Origin: Mycobacterium sp. 141
GTDB taxonomy: Bacteria; Actinomycetota; Actinomycetes; Mycobacteriales; Mycobacteriaceae
Reading direction: 5' to 3'
Assembly: GCF_000382405.1 (NCBI RefSeq)
Contig: NZ_KB908255.1
Coordinates: forward strand, 124,001-188,000
Length of the DNA stretch: 64,000 nt
Part shown: positions 37,636 through 48,216 of the stretch, piece after piece
How the letters are laid out: every line of letters starts with the position of its first letter
How positions within the stretch are numbered: position 1 is the first letter of the stretch
The notes under the pieces: generated by a model
Seen by the model: the letters and a program-made list of their open reading frames with translations, nothing else
The model's database searches: none
Told to the model about the DNA's origin: nothing
Position numbers and translations under genes: made by a program

Positions 37636-39966
37636 ATGGCCGACGATCCCGGTACCGGTCAAGCCGTGCAGTCTCCGCCCGAGCCGACCCCGGCCGACGT
37701 CGCCAAGACCAGCGCGTCTCGTCGCGTGCGCGCCCGGCTGGCTCGACGGATGACGGCGCAGCGCAGCGCCGTGAACCCGGTGCTCGAACCGCTGGTGGCG
37801 GTGCACCGGGAGATATATCCGAAGGCCGATCTGCAGTTGCTGCAGCGTGCCTACGACGTCGCCGACAAGCGACATGCCGACCAGCTGCGCAAGTCCGGTG
37901 ACCCCTACATCACCCATCCGCTGGCGGTCGCCAATATCCTGGCCGAGCTCGGGATGGACACCACGACGCTGGTGGCGGCACTGCTGCACGACACCGTCGA
38001 GGACACCGGCTACACACTCGAGGCGCTGACCGCCGAATTCGGCAGCGAGGTCGGCCATTTGGTAGACGGCGTGACCAAGCTGGACAAGGTGGTGCTGGGC
38101 TCTGCCGCCGAGGGCGAGACCATTCGCAAGATGATCATCGCGATGGCCCGTGATCCACGGGTGCTGGTGATCAAGGTGGCCGACCGCCTGCACAACATGC
38201 GCACCATGCGATTCCTGCCGCCGGAGAAGCAGGCGCACAAGGCCCGCGAGACGCTGGAAGTCATTGCGCCGCTTGCTCATCGGCTTGGGATGGCGACCGT
38301 CAAATGGGAGCTGGAGGATCTGTCGTTCGCGATCCTGCATCCCAAGAAGTACGAGGAGATCGTGCGCTTGGTCGCCGACCGGGCGCCGTCACGCGACACT
38401 TATCTGGCCAAGGTGCGCGCCGAGATCGGCGTGGCGTTGTCGGCCATGAAGATCAACGCCACGGTCGAGGGCAGGCCCAAGCACTACTGGTCGATCTACC
38501 AGAAGATGATCGTCAAGGGCCGCGACTTCGACGACATCCACGACTTGGTCGGTGTGCGGATCCTCTGCGATGAGATCCGTGATTGCTACGCCGCCGTGGG
38601 TGTCGTGCACTCGCTGTGGCAGCCGATGGCGGGGCGTTTCAAGGACTACATCGCCCAGCCGCGCTACGGCGTATACCAGTCGTTGCACACCACCGTCGTC
38701 GGCCCGGAGGGCAAGCCGCTGGAGGTGCAGATCCGCACCCGCGACATGCACCGCACCGCTGAGTACGGTATCGCCGCGCACTGGCGCTACAAGGAAGCCA
38801 AGGGCCGCAACGGGGTTCCACATCCGCATGCCTCGACCGAGATCGACGACATGGCCTGGATGCGCCAGCTGCTGGACTGGCAGCGGGAGGCCGCCGACCC
38901 CGGCGAATTCTTGGAGTCGCTGCGTTACGACCTTGCGGTGCAGGAGATCTTCGTGTTCACCCCCAAGGGTGACGTGGTCACGCTGCCCACCGGGTCCACT
39001 CCGGTGGACTTCGCCTACGCGGTGCACACCGAGGTCGGCCACCGCTGTATCGGGGCACGCGTCAACGGCCGCCTGGTGGCGCTGGAACGCAAGCTCGAAA
39101 ACGGCGAAGTGGTCGAGATTTTCACCTCGAAGGCAGCCAATGCCGGCCCGTCGCGGGACTGGCAGACCTTTGTGGTGTCGCCCCGGGCCAAGGCCAAGAT
39201 CCGGCAGTGGTTCGCCAAGGAACGCCGCGAGGAAGCCCTGGAGTCCGGCAAGGACGCCATCGCGCGCGAGGTCCGTCGTAACGGACTTCCGTTGCAGCGC
39301 TTGATGACCGGCGAGACCATGAGTGCGCTGGCCCGTGAGCTGCGCTACACCGATGTGTCGGCGCTCTATACCGCGGTGGGTGAGGGGCACGTCTCGGCGC
39401 GGCATGTGGTGCAGCGGTTGCTCGCCCAGTTCGGCGGCGACGACGCGGCCGAGGACGAACTCGCCGAGCGGTCGACCCCGGCGACCATGCCGGTCCGGCA
39501 GCGCACCACCGACGACACCGGCGTGGCCGTGCCGGGCGCGCCCGGTGTGCTGACCAAGCTGGCCAAGTGCTGTACCCCGGTGCCCGGCGACACCATCATG
39601 GGCTTCGTCACCCGGGGTGGGGGCGTGAGCATCCACCGCACCGATTGCACGAATGCGGCCTCGCTGCAAGAACAGTCAGAACGCATCATCGACGTGCAAT
39701 GGGCGCCGTCACCGTCATCGGTGTTCCTGGTGGCGATCCAGGTCGAGGCGCTCGACCGGCACCGCCTGCTCTCGGACGTCACCCGGGTGCTGGCCGACGA
39801 GAAGGTCAACATCCTTTCGGCGTCGGTCACCACCTCCAACGACCGGGTGGCCATCAGCCGGTTCACCTTCGAGATGGGCGATCCGAAGCACCTCGGTCAT
39901 CTGCTGAGCGTGGTGCGCAACGTCGAGGGTGTCTACGACGTGTACCGGGTCACCAGCGCGGCCTGA
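37636..39966 (+). CDS. rel: Bifunctional (p)ppGpp synthetase/hydrolase
   Basis: A 776-residue stringent-response enzyme. ATG 37636 is preferred because AGGAGG (37622–37627) lies eight bases upstream; GTG 37627 overlaps that site. Domains in order: HD hydrolase ([40 protein letters not shown]), synthetase ([40 protein letters not shown]), TGS ([20 protein letters not shown]), a zinc-finger-like region ([19 protein letters not shown]) and a C-terminal ACT domain. Both catalytic halves appear intact, as expected for the single long Rel of mycobacteria. Confidence 0.97.
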   Translation: MADDPGTGQAVQSPPEPTPADVAKTSASRRVRARLARRMTAQRSAVNPVLEPLVAVHREIYPKADLQLLQRAYDVADKRHADQLRKSGDPYITHPLAVANILAELGMDTTTLVAALLHDTVEDTGYTLEALTAEFGSEVGHLVDGVTKLDKVVLGSAAEGETIRKMIIAMARDPRVLVIKVADRLHNMRTMRFLPPEKQAHKARETLEVIAPLAHRLGMATVKWELEDLSFAILHPKKYEEIVRLVADRAPSRDTYLAKVRAEIGVALSAMKINATVEGRPKHYWSIYQKMIVKGRDFDDIHDLVGVRILCDEIRDCYAAVGVVHSLWQPMAGRFKDYIAQPRYGVYQSLHTTVVGPEGKPLEVQIRTRDMHRTAEYGIAAHWRYKEAKGRNGVPHPHASTEIDDMAWMRQLLDWQREAADPGEFLESLRYDLAVQEIFVFTPKGDVVTLPTGSTPVDFAYAVHTEVGHRCIGARVNGRLVALERKLENGEVVEIFTSKAANAGPSRDWQTFVVSPRAKAKIRQWFAKERREEALESGKDAIAREVRRNGLPLQRLMTGETMSALARELRYTDVSALYTAVGEGHVSARHVVQRLLAQFGGDDAAEDELAERSTPATMPVRQRTTDDTGVAVPGAPGVLTKLAKCCTPVPGDTIMGFVTRGGGVSIHRTDCTNAASLQEQSERIIDVQWAPSPSSVFLVAIQVEALDRHRLLSDVTRVLADEKVNILSASVTTSNDRVAISRFTFEMGDPKHLGHLLSVVRNVEGVYDVYRVTSAA

Positions 39967-39987
39967 TCGCGCAGGCACTCGTCGGCG

Positions 39988-40998
39988 TCAATCCAGCCGC
40001 GCCGAGGTGATCGTCACCGGGTTGGCCGGTTGACCGTCCTGGCCGCCGCCGGACACACCCGCCGCGGCAATCTTGTCGAGGGTTGCCAACCCGGTGGCAT
40101 CGACGGTGCCGAACATCGTGTAGTTCGGGGGCAGCTGCGAATCCTGGTACACCAGGAAGAACTGGCTGCCGTTGGTACCCGGGCCGGCATTGGCCATGGC
40201 AAGGGTCCCTCGCGGATAGGTGATCGGCTGTTGCAGTGCGGGGTCACCGGGTGGGTATTGGTCGACGGGGTATTCATCGGCGAACGTGTAGCCCGGCCCA
40301 CCCGTGCCCTCACCGGTCGGGTCACCGCACTGCAGGACGTAGATGCCGCCGGTGGTCAGTCGGTGGCACGGAGTGTCGTCGAAGTAACCCTGCTGGGCCA
40401 GGCTCGCGAAGTTGTTGACCGTGCACGGTGCGCGACCGTTGTCGAGGTTCAGGCCGATGTTGCCCTGGTTCGTGGTGACGCTGGCACTGACAGTGGCAGG
40501 GTCGGTGGGCACCTTCCCGCTGCGCGGTGGCGTGACCGGCTTGGCGGGCGTGTCAGAAGCAGGGTACTGGCAGTTGGAGCCCGCGTTCGCCCGTGCCGAC
40601 GGGGTTGCCGGTGACGGCGACGTCCCGGTGGGCGGCGGGGGTACCGACGGTTGAGCGGTCGGGTACGGCGTAGCGCTGCCGTCGATGGGCACTTTGAGGT
40701 CGTGCAGGAAGCCGACGGTGAAGAGGCTGGCCACCACCACGAGTACCACCGCCAGCAGCGCCAGCGCCGTCATCAGATAGCCCACCACCAGACCGGTGAT
40801 CGCCAGCCCGCGGCCCTGTTCGCCGGTGCGCCGGATCTGCGACAGCGAGATGTGCCCGAAGACGATGCCGAGGGGCGCGAACAAGAAACCGCATATCAGG
40901 GCGGCGATCGCCAGGCCGTTGGTGGGCGGCGGGGCGGGATACCCGACCGGCGGCGGATATCCAGGCTGGTATCCGCCCTCCGGCGGCGGGATCGTCAC
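39988..40998 (-). CDS. Membrane-anchored peptidyl-prolyl cis-trans isomerase with DUF4190 domain
   Basis: A 336-residue protein from GTG 40998 (VTIPPPEGGYQPGYPPPVGY). A Pro/Gly/Tyr-rich start leads into a DUF4190-like two-helix region (NGLAIAALICGFLFAPLGIV, LAITGLVVGYLMTALALLA). A Pro/Ser/Thr linker follows, then a cyclophilin domain from about residue 170 (TTNQGNIGLNLDNGRAPCTV, CHRLTTGGIYVLQCGDPTGE, NGSQFFLVYQDSQLPPNYTM). Substrate residues typical of PpiB are kept, so it probably folds exported proteins at the membrane. It starts three bases after the stop of its paralogue and converges on rel with a 21-base gap. Confidence 0.9.
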   Translation of the reverse strand: MTIPPPEGGYQPGYPPPVGYPAPPPTNGLAIAALICGFLFAPLGIVFGHISLSQIRRTGEQGRGLAITGLVVGYLMTALALLAVVLVVVASLFTVGFLHDLKVPIDGSATPYPTAQPSVPPPPTGTSPSPATPSARANAGSNCQYPASDTPAKPVTPPRSGKVPTDPATVSASVTTNQGNIGLNLDNGRAPCTVNNFASLAQQGYFDDTPCHRLTTGGIYVLQCGDPTGEGTGGPGYTFADEYPVDQYPPGDPALQQPITYPRGTLAMANAGPGTNGSQFFLVYQDSQLPPNYTMFGTVDATGLATLDKIAAAGVSGGGQDGQPANPVTITSARLD

Positions 40999-41001
40999 GG
41001 A

Positions 41002-41868
<867 letters not shown>

Positions 41869-41987
41869 CGCAGTCGTCCTCCTGGTAGGCGGTTCGATCG
41901 GCACCGAGTCTGCCAGGTGATGCTGAATCCGAGCCTGCCGACCCGCGTGAACAGGGGGTGCCCAACCGACGTGGGAAACTGGCAACC

Positions 41988-42653
41988 GTGTTCCTCACCG
42001 GATTCCCAGCCGGGATGCTGGCGTGCAACTGCTACGTCGTGGCGGACCGGCCCGGCGCCGATGCGATCGTCGTTGATCCAGGTCAGCGGGCGATGGGGCC
42101 GCTGCGTCGCATTCTCGACGAAAACCGGCTCACCCCGGCGGCGGTCCTGCTCACCCACGGCCACATCGACCACATCTGGTCGGCGCAGAAGGTGGCCGAC
42201 ACGTATGCCTGCCCGGCCTATATCCACCCCGAGGACCGGTTCATGCTCACCGATCCGATCAGGGGATTCGGGCCGCGCCTGGCCCAGCTGGCGTTCGGGA
42301 CGCTGTTCTCCGAACCCCGTCAGCTCGTCGAGCTGGACCACGATGGCGACAAAGTGGAGCTGGGCGGCATCACCGTGGCCGTCGACCACACGCCCGGGCA
42401 CACCCGAGGCTCGGTGGTCTTCCGGCTGACCAATGGCCTGACGGACGTCGTCTTCACGGGCGATACGCTGTTTCGGTCTTCGGTCGGGCGCACCGACCTG
42501 CCCGGCGGCAGCGGTCGGGACCTGCTCGGTTCGATCGTGACAAAACTGTTGGTGCTCGACGACGACGCCGTGGTACTACCGGGACACGGTCCGCGCTCGA
42601 CGATCGGGCACGAACGCCGCACCAATCCATTTCTCGAAGGTTTGACTCTGTGA
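41988..42653 (+). CDS. Metallo-beta-lactamase fold hydrolase, glyoxalase II-like
   Basis: A 221-residue MBL-fold enzyme. I prefer GTG 41988 ([20 protein letters not shown]); the alternative GTG 41958 adds ten residues without family resemblance. Metal ligands are visible: [13 protein letters not shown] (HxHxDH), [29 protein letters not shown] and VLPGHGPRS. Such enzymes hydrolyse thioesters such as S-lactoylglutathione; mycobacteria lack glutathione, so the natural substrate is open. Its stop overlaps hisS by GTGA. Confidence 0.9.
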   Translation: MFLTGFPAGMLACNCYVVADRPGADAIVVDPGQRAMGPLRRILDENRLTPAAVLLTHGHIDHIWSAQKVADTYACPAYIHPEDRFMLTDPIRGFGPRLAQLAFGTLFSEPRQLVELDHDGDKVELGGITVAVDHTPGHTRGSVVFRLTNGLTDVVFTGDTLFRSSVGRTDLPGGSGRDLLGSIVTKLLVLDDDAVVLPGHGPRSTIGHERRTNPFLEGLTL

Positions 42654-43918
42654 CATCTGCATTCCAGGCGCCCAAGGGCATCCCCGACTACCTGCCGCCG
42701 GAGTCGGCCCAGTTCGTCGCCGTCCGCGACGGCCTGTTGACCGCGGCCCGCCGTGCCGGCTACGGCGATATCGAGCTGCCGATCTTTGAGGACACCGCGT
42801 TGTTCGCCCGCGGCGTGGGGGAGTCCACCGATGTGGTCTCCAAGGAGATGTACACCTTTGCCGACCGCGGCGAGCGTTCGGTGACCTTGCGTCCCGAGGG
42901 CACCGCCGGGGTGATCCGTGCGGTCATCCAGCATCGGCTGGACCGCGGGGCACTGCCGGTCAAGCTGTGCTACTCGGGGCCGTTTTTCCGGTACGAGCGA
43001 CCGCAGGCAGGACGCTATCGCCAGCTGCAGCAGGTGGGTATCGAGGCCATCGGCGTCGACGATCCGGCACTCGACGCCGAAGTGATCGCGATCGCCGACT
43101 TCGGTTTCCGCTCGCTGGGGCTCGACGGCTTCCGGCTCGAGCTCACATCGTTGGGCGATGACACCTGCCGCCCGGCCTACCGCGAACTCCTGCAGGCATT
43201 CCTGTTCAAGCTCGATCTCGACGAGGAGACCCGGCGGCGCGCGGAGATCAATCCGCTGCGCGTGCTCGACGACAAGCGACCCGAGGTGCGGGCGATGACC
43301 GCCGATGCGCCCTTGATGCTCGACCACTTGTCCGATACCGCCAAACAGCACTTCGAAACCGTGCAGGCACACCTGGACGCGCTCGGGATTCCTTACGTGA
43401 TCAACCCGCGCATGGTGCGTGGCCTGGACTACTACACCAAGACGACGTTCGAGTTCGTCCACGATGGGCTGGGTGCGCAGTCGGGCATCGGCGGCGGTGG
43501 GCGCTACGACGGACTGATGCGCCGCCTCGGCGGTCAGGACATGTCCGGCATCGGATTCGGCCTCGGGGTCGACCGCACGCTGCTGGCGTTGCAGGCCGAG
43601 GGGAAGACGGCGGCCGGTGCCAACAGCGGGGTGCAGGTGTTCGCGGTGCCGGTGGGCGAGGCCGCCAAGCTCGAGCTCGTCAAGCTGGCTGCGCGGTTAC
43701 GGGCCGACGGTGTGCGGGTCGACCTGGCCTACGGCGACCGCGGACTCAAGGGTGCGATGAAGGCAGCGGACCGCTCTGGCGCCAAATACGCACTGGTGGC
43801 CGGGGATCGCGACCTCGACGCCGGAACCGTCGGATTGAAAGACCTCTCCACCGGTGAGCAGGTCGACGTCGCCGCCGATGCCGTCGTCGCAGAACTGCTT
43901 TCCCGACTCACGCCCTGA
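42650..43918 (+). CDS. hisS: Histidyl-tRNA synthetase
   Basis: A 422-residue class II synthetase from GTG 42650 ([20 protein letters not shown]). Class II motif 2 region [20 protein letters not shown], the HisA motif [13 protein letters not shown] and HisB/motif 3 block [17 protein letters not shown] are present, with the C-terminal anticodon-binding domain after residue 330. Complete, normal length. Confidence 0.97.
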   Translation: MTSAFQAPKGIPDYLPPESAQFVAVRDGLLTAARRAGYGDIELPIFEDTALFARGVGESTDVVSKEMYTFADRGERSVTLRPEGTAGVIRAVIQHRLDRGALPVKLCYSGPFFRYERPQAGRYRQLQQVGIEAIGVDDPALDAEVIAIADFGFRSLGLDGFRLELTSLGDDTCRPAYRELLQAFLFKLDLDEETRRRAEINPLRVLDDKRPEVRAMTADAPLMLDHLSDTAKQHFETVQAHLDALGIPYVINPRMVRGLDYYTKTTFEFVHDGLGAQSGIGGGGRYDGLMRRLGGQDMSGIGFGLGVDRTLLALQAEGKTAAGANSGVQVFAVPVGEAAKLELVKLAARLRADGVRVDLAYGDRGLKGAMKAADRSGAKYALVAGDRDLDAGTVGLKDLSTGEQVDVAADAVVAELLSRLTP

Positions 43919-44021
43919 CCCCGACGTTCTGGTTCGGGATCAGCGTCTCGTCTCGTGGCTTTGCACTGATGCTCTCTTTCAAGGCTGTCACATCTGTAAC
44001 AACCCGGTAGCGTGCCTCGAT

Positions 44022-44465
44022 ATGAGGAACATGCGAAACGTGACGAGCAGGGTCGGTGCCGCGTTGGCGGTAGCGGCTGCATCTATTGCGGTGGGGCAGG
44101 CTGTCGGTACTTCGGTGGCGAATGCCGATCCGGCCGCTGAACACGAGGTCCGTTACACGCTGACATCTGGTGCTCCCTACGATTTCGACCTCTACTACCT
44201 GGCGACTCAGCCGCCGAGCAAAGACGCCTACAACGCCGATCCGTACAAGTATCTGCAGAAGGCCCAGGTGAATGTGGGCCCGGACAACCCCTGGGTGTTC
44301 GATACCACGCTGGCAGACCCGCAGTGGGCGATCTTCACGGTCAGCAGCACCACGCACGGTGGGCGTGGGGCACCCAACGCGCACTGCGAGATCTCCGTCG
44401 ACGGTCAGCTGGCCAACCAGAACGACCATCCCTACAGCCCGCGGTGCCAGCTCGGCCAGTGGTGA
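44022..44465 (+). CDS. Small secreted protein of mycobacterial Rv2576c type
   Basis: A 147-residue protein from ATG 44022 (a second ATG lies at 44031). A Sec signal peptide is plain: NVTSRVGAALAVAAASIAVG, then cleavage near SVANADP. The mature part (HEVRYTLTSGAPYDFDLYY, PYKYLQKAQVNVGPDNPWVF, CEISVDGQLANQ, SPRCQLGQW) resembles small exported mycobacterial proteins of unknown function; I recall Rv2576c as similar and located in the same neighbourhood. Two cysteines may form a disulfide. Function unknown. Confidence 0.8.
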   Translation: MRNMRNVTSRVGAALAVAAASIAVGQAVGTSVANADPAAEHEVRYTLTSGAPYDFDLYYLATQPPSKDAYNADPYKYLQKAQVNVGPDNPWVFDTTLADPQWAIFTVSSTTHGGRGAPNAHCEISVDGQLANQNDHPYSPRCQLGQW

Positions 44466-44581
44466 ACTGGACGGGGTAAGTCGTTTTCCGGCGAGATGGT
44501 CGCCGAATAGCGCATAGACCGCCGAACCACCGTCGCTTGTCGATTCATCTCGCGGGGTGGGACACCGCTAACTGCGAGTTC

Positions 44582-44610
44582 TTGACATTCAACTCGAACA
44601 ATTGTTCGAT
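44582..44610 (+). promoter_or_regulatory. SOS promoter: perfect LexA box in a consensus-like promoter
   Basis: TTGACA (44582–44587) is followed after 17 bases by TTCGAT (44605–44610). The perfect palindrome TCGAACAATTGTTCGA (44594–44609) covers the spacer and the −10. A start of transcription seven bases beyond the −10 would be the ATG itself (44617), so the mRNA may be leaderless. Confidence 0.8.
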
Positions 44611-44616
44611 GTAAGT

Positions 44617-45630
44617 ATGCGCTGGGATGGGCAAGGGTTGCGGGTCGACGATGGCGCATTGCCCGGCCTGCAGCGTCTCGGGTTCGTCCGCAGTGTGCGG
44701 ACTCCGCAGTTCGACGGCATCACCTTCCACGAAGTCGTGTGCAAGTCGGCGCTGAACAAGATTCCCGCGTCGTCGGTATTGCCGTTCCGCTATACCGTCA
44801 ATGGCTACCGGGGTTGTTCGCACGCCTGCCGGTATTGCTTCGCCCGCCCGACGCATGAGTACCTGGAGTTCGACTGCGGCGTGGATTTCGACACCCAGGT
44901 TGTCGTCAAGACCAACGTCGCCGAGGTGCTGCGACGCGAACTGCAACGCAGGTCCTGGACCAGGGAAACCGTCGCCCTCGGCACCAACACCGACCCGTAT
45001 CAGCGGGCCGAGGGCCGATACGTGTTGATGCCGGGAATCCTTCGCGCACTGTCTGATTCAGGAACGCCCTTCTCGATCTTGACGAAGGGAACGCTTTTGC
45101 GCCGCGACCTGCCGCTCGTCGCTGACGCCGCGCACAACGGGCCCGGGGCGAGCGTAGCCATCTCGCTGGCGGTGGGTGATCCGGATCTGCATCGTGATGT
45201 CGAACCTGGTACACCGTCGCCGCAGGCGCGGCTGGCGCTGATCTCGGCGGTGCGCGAGGCGGGGTTGGACTGCCACGTCATGGTCGCGCCGGTGCTGCCG
45301 TACCTGACCGACTCGGTCGAACATCTCGACTCGCTGCTCGGCCAGATCGCGGCGGCGGGCGCGACGGGCGCCACGGTGTTCGGACTGCATCTGCGGGGAT
45401 CGACACGCGGCTGGTTCCTTCAGTGGCTGCAACGCTCGCATCCCGAACTCGTCGGCGAATACCAGCGGTTGTACCGACGCGGGGCCTACCTGCCGCAGGA
45501 CTACCGCAACGCACTTCGTACCCGGGTGGCGCCGCTGCTCACCCGGTACGGGCTGGCTGGGCGACCGCCCACGGCGAGCGCCGGTGTCGTACCCGAAACC
45601 ACGGCACCGGCGCATCCCACCCTGTTTTAG
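44617..45630 (+). CDS. Radical SAM protein, SOS-controlled (Rv2578c type)
   Basis: A 337-residue protein from ATG 44617 (MRWDGQGLRVDDGALPG); a TTG at 44602 would lie in the LexA box and is rejected. The cluster motif is CSHACRYCFAR near residue 73 (CxxxCxxC), followed by ALGTNTDPYQ and LTKGTLLRRDLPLV, typical of SPL-like radical SAM proteins. Members of this group (COG1533, splB-like) are linked to DNA photoproduct repair; the activity of this subgroup has not been shown to my knowledge. The LexA box directly upstream supports a DNA-damage role. Confidence 0.9.
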   Translation: MRWDGQGLRVDDGALPGLQRLGFVRSVRTPQFDGITFHEVVCKSALNKIPASSVLPFRYTVNGYRGCSHACRYCFARPTHEYLEFDCGVDFDTQVVVKTNVAEVLRRELQRRSWTRETVALGTNTDPYQRAEGRYVLMPGILRALSDSGTPFSILTKGTLLRRDLPLVADAAHNGPGASVAISLAVGDPDLHRDVEPGTPSPQARLALISAVREAGLDCHVMVAPVLPYLTDSVEHLDSLLGQIAAAGATGATVFGLHLRGSTRGWFLQWLQRSHPELVGEYQRLYRRGAYLPQDYRNALRTRVAPLLTRYGLAGRPPTASAGVVPETTAPAHPTLF

Positions 45631-45799
45631 TCTGCGCAGGTCTTAGCCTTGTCGCGCGGCGTGACAGCCTTGGTGAGGCCCTCGGCAGGATCTGGTCGAG
45701 GTCGGTGGTGATGATGCCGTCCCAGCCGTCGCTCACCGGTTGGGTGATCGTGACCCGAACTCACCCCGGTGGTCGCCCGTGTTTTCCGGATGACGTTTC
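45631..45799. other. Short gap between convergent genes, no complete gene
   Basis: The 169-bp gap between the radical SAM gene and the multicopper oxidase has one minus-strand stretch reading TQPVSDGWDGIITTDLDQIL (about 45683–45742) that could be a scrap of a phosphodiesterase-type protein, but it is too short to assign. Confidence 0.25.
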
Positions 45800-47704
45800 T
45801 TAGCCCATGTGATGGCCGTGCCCGGACATGGACATGTCAGAGTCGGACATGTCGCACGTAGGTAGGTCGCTGTCGGGCAGCGTCGGAGCGACGATCCGGA
45901 TCCGCCGCATCATTTCGTTGTCCTCGTGATCGAGCATGTGGCAGTGCCATACGTAACCTTGCAGCGGAGTTCCATCGGGGGCCTCGAACGGAGCGTCCGG
46001 ATCGAAGCCGAGCTCGTCGGCGGTCGGCCAGCGAATGAGAACCCGCGTGATCTGACCACGGGGGCATCGCACGGTGTCCTTCCAGCCCCGCTCATACGGG
46101 GCGGGATCTTCCATAGGACCGCGCACGTAGTCCTCGGCTGACGGCGCCCATCGGCCATCGCCGATGTGTCCCGGGCTGTCCAGGTCGTGGGCGAATTGGC
46201 GACGATCGAAATTCTGCCGTCCGATGACCCGGAACTGCGCGAGGTGAACGTGGATCGCGTGAGTTTGCAGCGTGACATCGGCGTTCACCAAGTTCCACTG
46301 CTCCACGCCGCCTTCGCGGGCAATGTCCACGCAGCTGCTGTCGAATGCCAGGTTGTCGATGTTCATGTTTACCCTGGCGAGCCACTGACCCTCGCGATTG
46401 AGGTTGACGTTCAACGTGTGGGTGACAGGAGGCTCGGTTGCAGTCGCCAAGGCCGGCAGCCGCTTCGGCTGCCGGCGGCCACCACGCAGATCCCTCGGGA
46501 TCTCTGTGTACTTTCCGACCTTCTCGGTGGCACTGAACCTCATGATGTTTCGCACCTGCGCACTACCGCCGAGTTGGCCGATCCATGCGATCTGCGCGAT
46601 GTTGATCATTTCGACGGCGTCACCGGGTTCGAAGCCGCTGAAGTCGACCAGCAGGTCGTAGCGTTCGGCCGAGACGACATCGAGCGCGAGGACTTCGACG
46701 GGCTGGTCGAGCAACCCGCCGTCACTGCCGATGACCCAGAACGGCATGTTGTTCGAGAACGCGATCCGGTAGTCGCTCACCGACGAAGCCGATGTGAGCC
46801 GGATCCGGTAAACCCCCCGGTCCACATTCAGATTCGGCCACGCCTTGCCGTTGACGACCATCACGTCACCGGCAAGACCTCCGCCCCAATGGTTTTGTAA
46901 AAGCTGGGTGCGGATGCTGTCGTAGCGCAGTCGTCCGTCGCGGGTAAAAACCTTGTCGGAGACGATCAGGGGCAACTCGTAGTCACCTGCCGGCAGGCCC
47001 AGCGGATTGTCCTCCTTGCCGGTGTCGAATTCATCGCGCACCCAGTACGGTGCCGCCAGGCCGGCATAGACGTTCAGCCGGGTGATCCCCATGGCGTGGT
47101 CGTGATACCACAGCGTGGCGGATTCCAGTTGGTTGCTGAACTGGTAGTCGATGCTTTCGCCCGGGCGGATCACGGCGGTCGGAAAGCCATCATTGACGGG
47201 TGAGTTCGGTGCACCGTGCAGGTGCACGACCATCGGCGGGCGAGTCGCGTCATCGGAGCTGACTCCGTGTAGCGAGGGGTCGATGTAGTCGGCGAGGATG
47301 TGAGGGCCGAGATTGTTGACGAAGGTGGTCTTGGCGACTTCGCCACGTTGCACCTCGATGATCGGGCCGAGGTGGCTCACGCCGTCGTATCCCCAACTCG
47401 GGGCCGGCGGCATATCGCTGTGAAATTCGTGCAGGGCCTCCGCGACGACGATCTGACCGCCGAGCTGTCGCCGCGGCAGGATCGGCAGCTCGTCGACAAA
47501 GGGACGGATGTTCCGCGGCGAGTGGAAGCCCTGGAATCTCAAGTTGGGCAGATTCGGCTGATCGAGTGCGGTCGACGGGAAGTAGGGGGGTTCGTCGGCG
47601 CCCGCCGGCCGCGATGCCAGCGAACTTGTCAGGCCCAGGACACCGGCAGCGCCTCCGAGTAGTACCGCCCGCCTGCTGAACTGGCGTCCTCGTCGCGAAA
47701 CCAC
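45800..47704 (-). CDS. Multicopper oxidase (phenoxazinone synthase/CotA-like), Tat-exported
   Basis: A 634-residue oxidase. Start uncertain: GTG 47704 (VVSRRGRQFSRRAVLLGGAA) or GTG 47722; the twin arginine SRR before a hydrophobic stretch ending in SLASRPAGADE marks a Tat signal. Copper ligands are complete: VVHLHGAPNSP, LWYHDHAMG, HAIHVHLAQF and HCHMLDHEDNEM. The last 18 residues (TCDMSDSDMSMSGHGHHM) are rich in Met and His, a likely copper-binding tail. Expected role: oxidation of Cu(I), Mn(II) or phenolics outside the membrane with reduction of oxygen. It differs from the MmcO type of M. tuberculosis in being of the CotA/PhsA group, as judged from the long spacing between motifs. Confidence 0.92.
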   Translation of the reverse strand: MVSRRGRQFSRRAVLLGGAAGVLGLTSSLASRPAGADEPPYFPSTALDQPNLPNLRFQGFHSPRNIRPFVDELPILPRRQLGGQIVVAEALHEFHSDMPPAPSWGYDGVSHLGPIIEVQRGEVAKTTFVNNLGPHILADYIDPSLHGVSSDDATRPPMVVHLHGAPNSPVNDGFPTAVIRPGESIDYQFSNQLESATLWYHDHAMGITRLNVYAGLAAPYWVRDEFDTGKEDNPLGLPAGDYELPLIVSDKVFTRDGRLRYDSIRTQLLQNHWGGGLAGDVMVVNGKAWPNLNVDRGVYRIRLTSASSVSDYRIAFSNNMPFWVIGSDGGLLDQPVEVLALDVVSAERYDLLVDFSGFEPGDAVEMINIAQIAWIGQLGGSAQVRNIMRFSATEKVGKYTEIPRDLRGGRRQPKRLPALATATEPPVTHTLNVNLNREGQWLARVNMNIDNLAFDSSCVDIAREGGVEQWNLVNADVTLQTHAIHVHLAQFRVIGRQNFDRRQFAHDLDSPGHIGDGRWAPSAEDYVRGPMEDPAPYERGWKDTVRCPRGQITRVLIRWPTADELGFDPDAPFEAPDGTPLQGYVWHCHMLDHEDNEMMRRIRIVAPTLPDSDLPTCDMSDSDMSMSGHGHHMG

Positions 47705-48216
47705 CCGACCAGTGAAACACACGAGGTTGGTTTTCAGTAGCCGGAGTTGCCTCCCCGGGGAGCCTGCAGAGGTTCCCCAGGTACATTGCAGGTGGCTAGG
47801 GTAGGTGAACGCGTGGGATGCATCGCTGGTCATCCTGTTTGCGGGTGGAATCGCATCCTGCGAGCCGCGAACCTGTGTCCGGGCTCTCGACATCAGCTCT
47901 GCTCGCCTGATCGAGAAGTCTCGGTGACCGCCTCACTGAGAGGTAAGGACGCGATCCAGCACATATTCGCGGCGCGGGCGGCTGGTTACCTGGCCTCAGC
48001 CTCGGCGCCGAGTTGAGGGCCCTCGACGGACTCCAAACCGTCATCGCGATGCCTGCGCCCCGGCCTTCGCCGTCCCTACCGTGGAAGCAAAAACCGCTAT
48101 CGACAGCGCCACACCGATGCCCTGATAACCGGTTCCGGCTTGTGGGGTACGGTCAGCGGTCCGCGTCGTACGCGTCGGCCCACCACGCCTGCCGAGTCGG
48201 GCTCGATACGGATGGG
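47705..48216. other. 512-bp gap upstream of the multicopper oxidase
   Basis: No supported gene. A perfect 12-bp palindrome CTCCCCGGGGAG lies at 47751–47762, 47 bases before the favoured start of the oxidase, and could be an operator for a metal-responsive repressor. The rest (47800–48216) looks like decayed or non-coding sequence. Confidence 0.45.

Noticed and set aside
41958..41987. Longer start for the glyoxalase II-like gene
   Set aside because: The ten extra residues (PNRRGKLAT) do not fit the family start, and no ribosome-binding site precedes GTG 41958.
45539..45736. 65-codon minus-strand frame with a phosphodiesterase-like scrap (GWDGIITTDL)
   Set aside because: Fewer than 20 convincing residues and overlap with the radical SAM gene end; not enough for a gene call.
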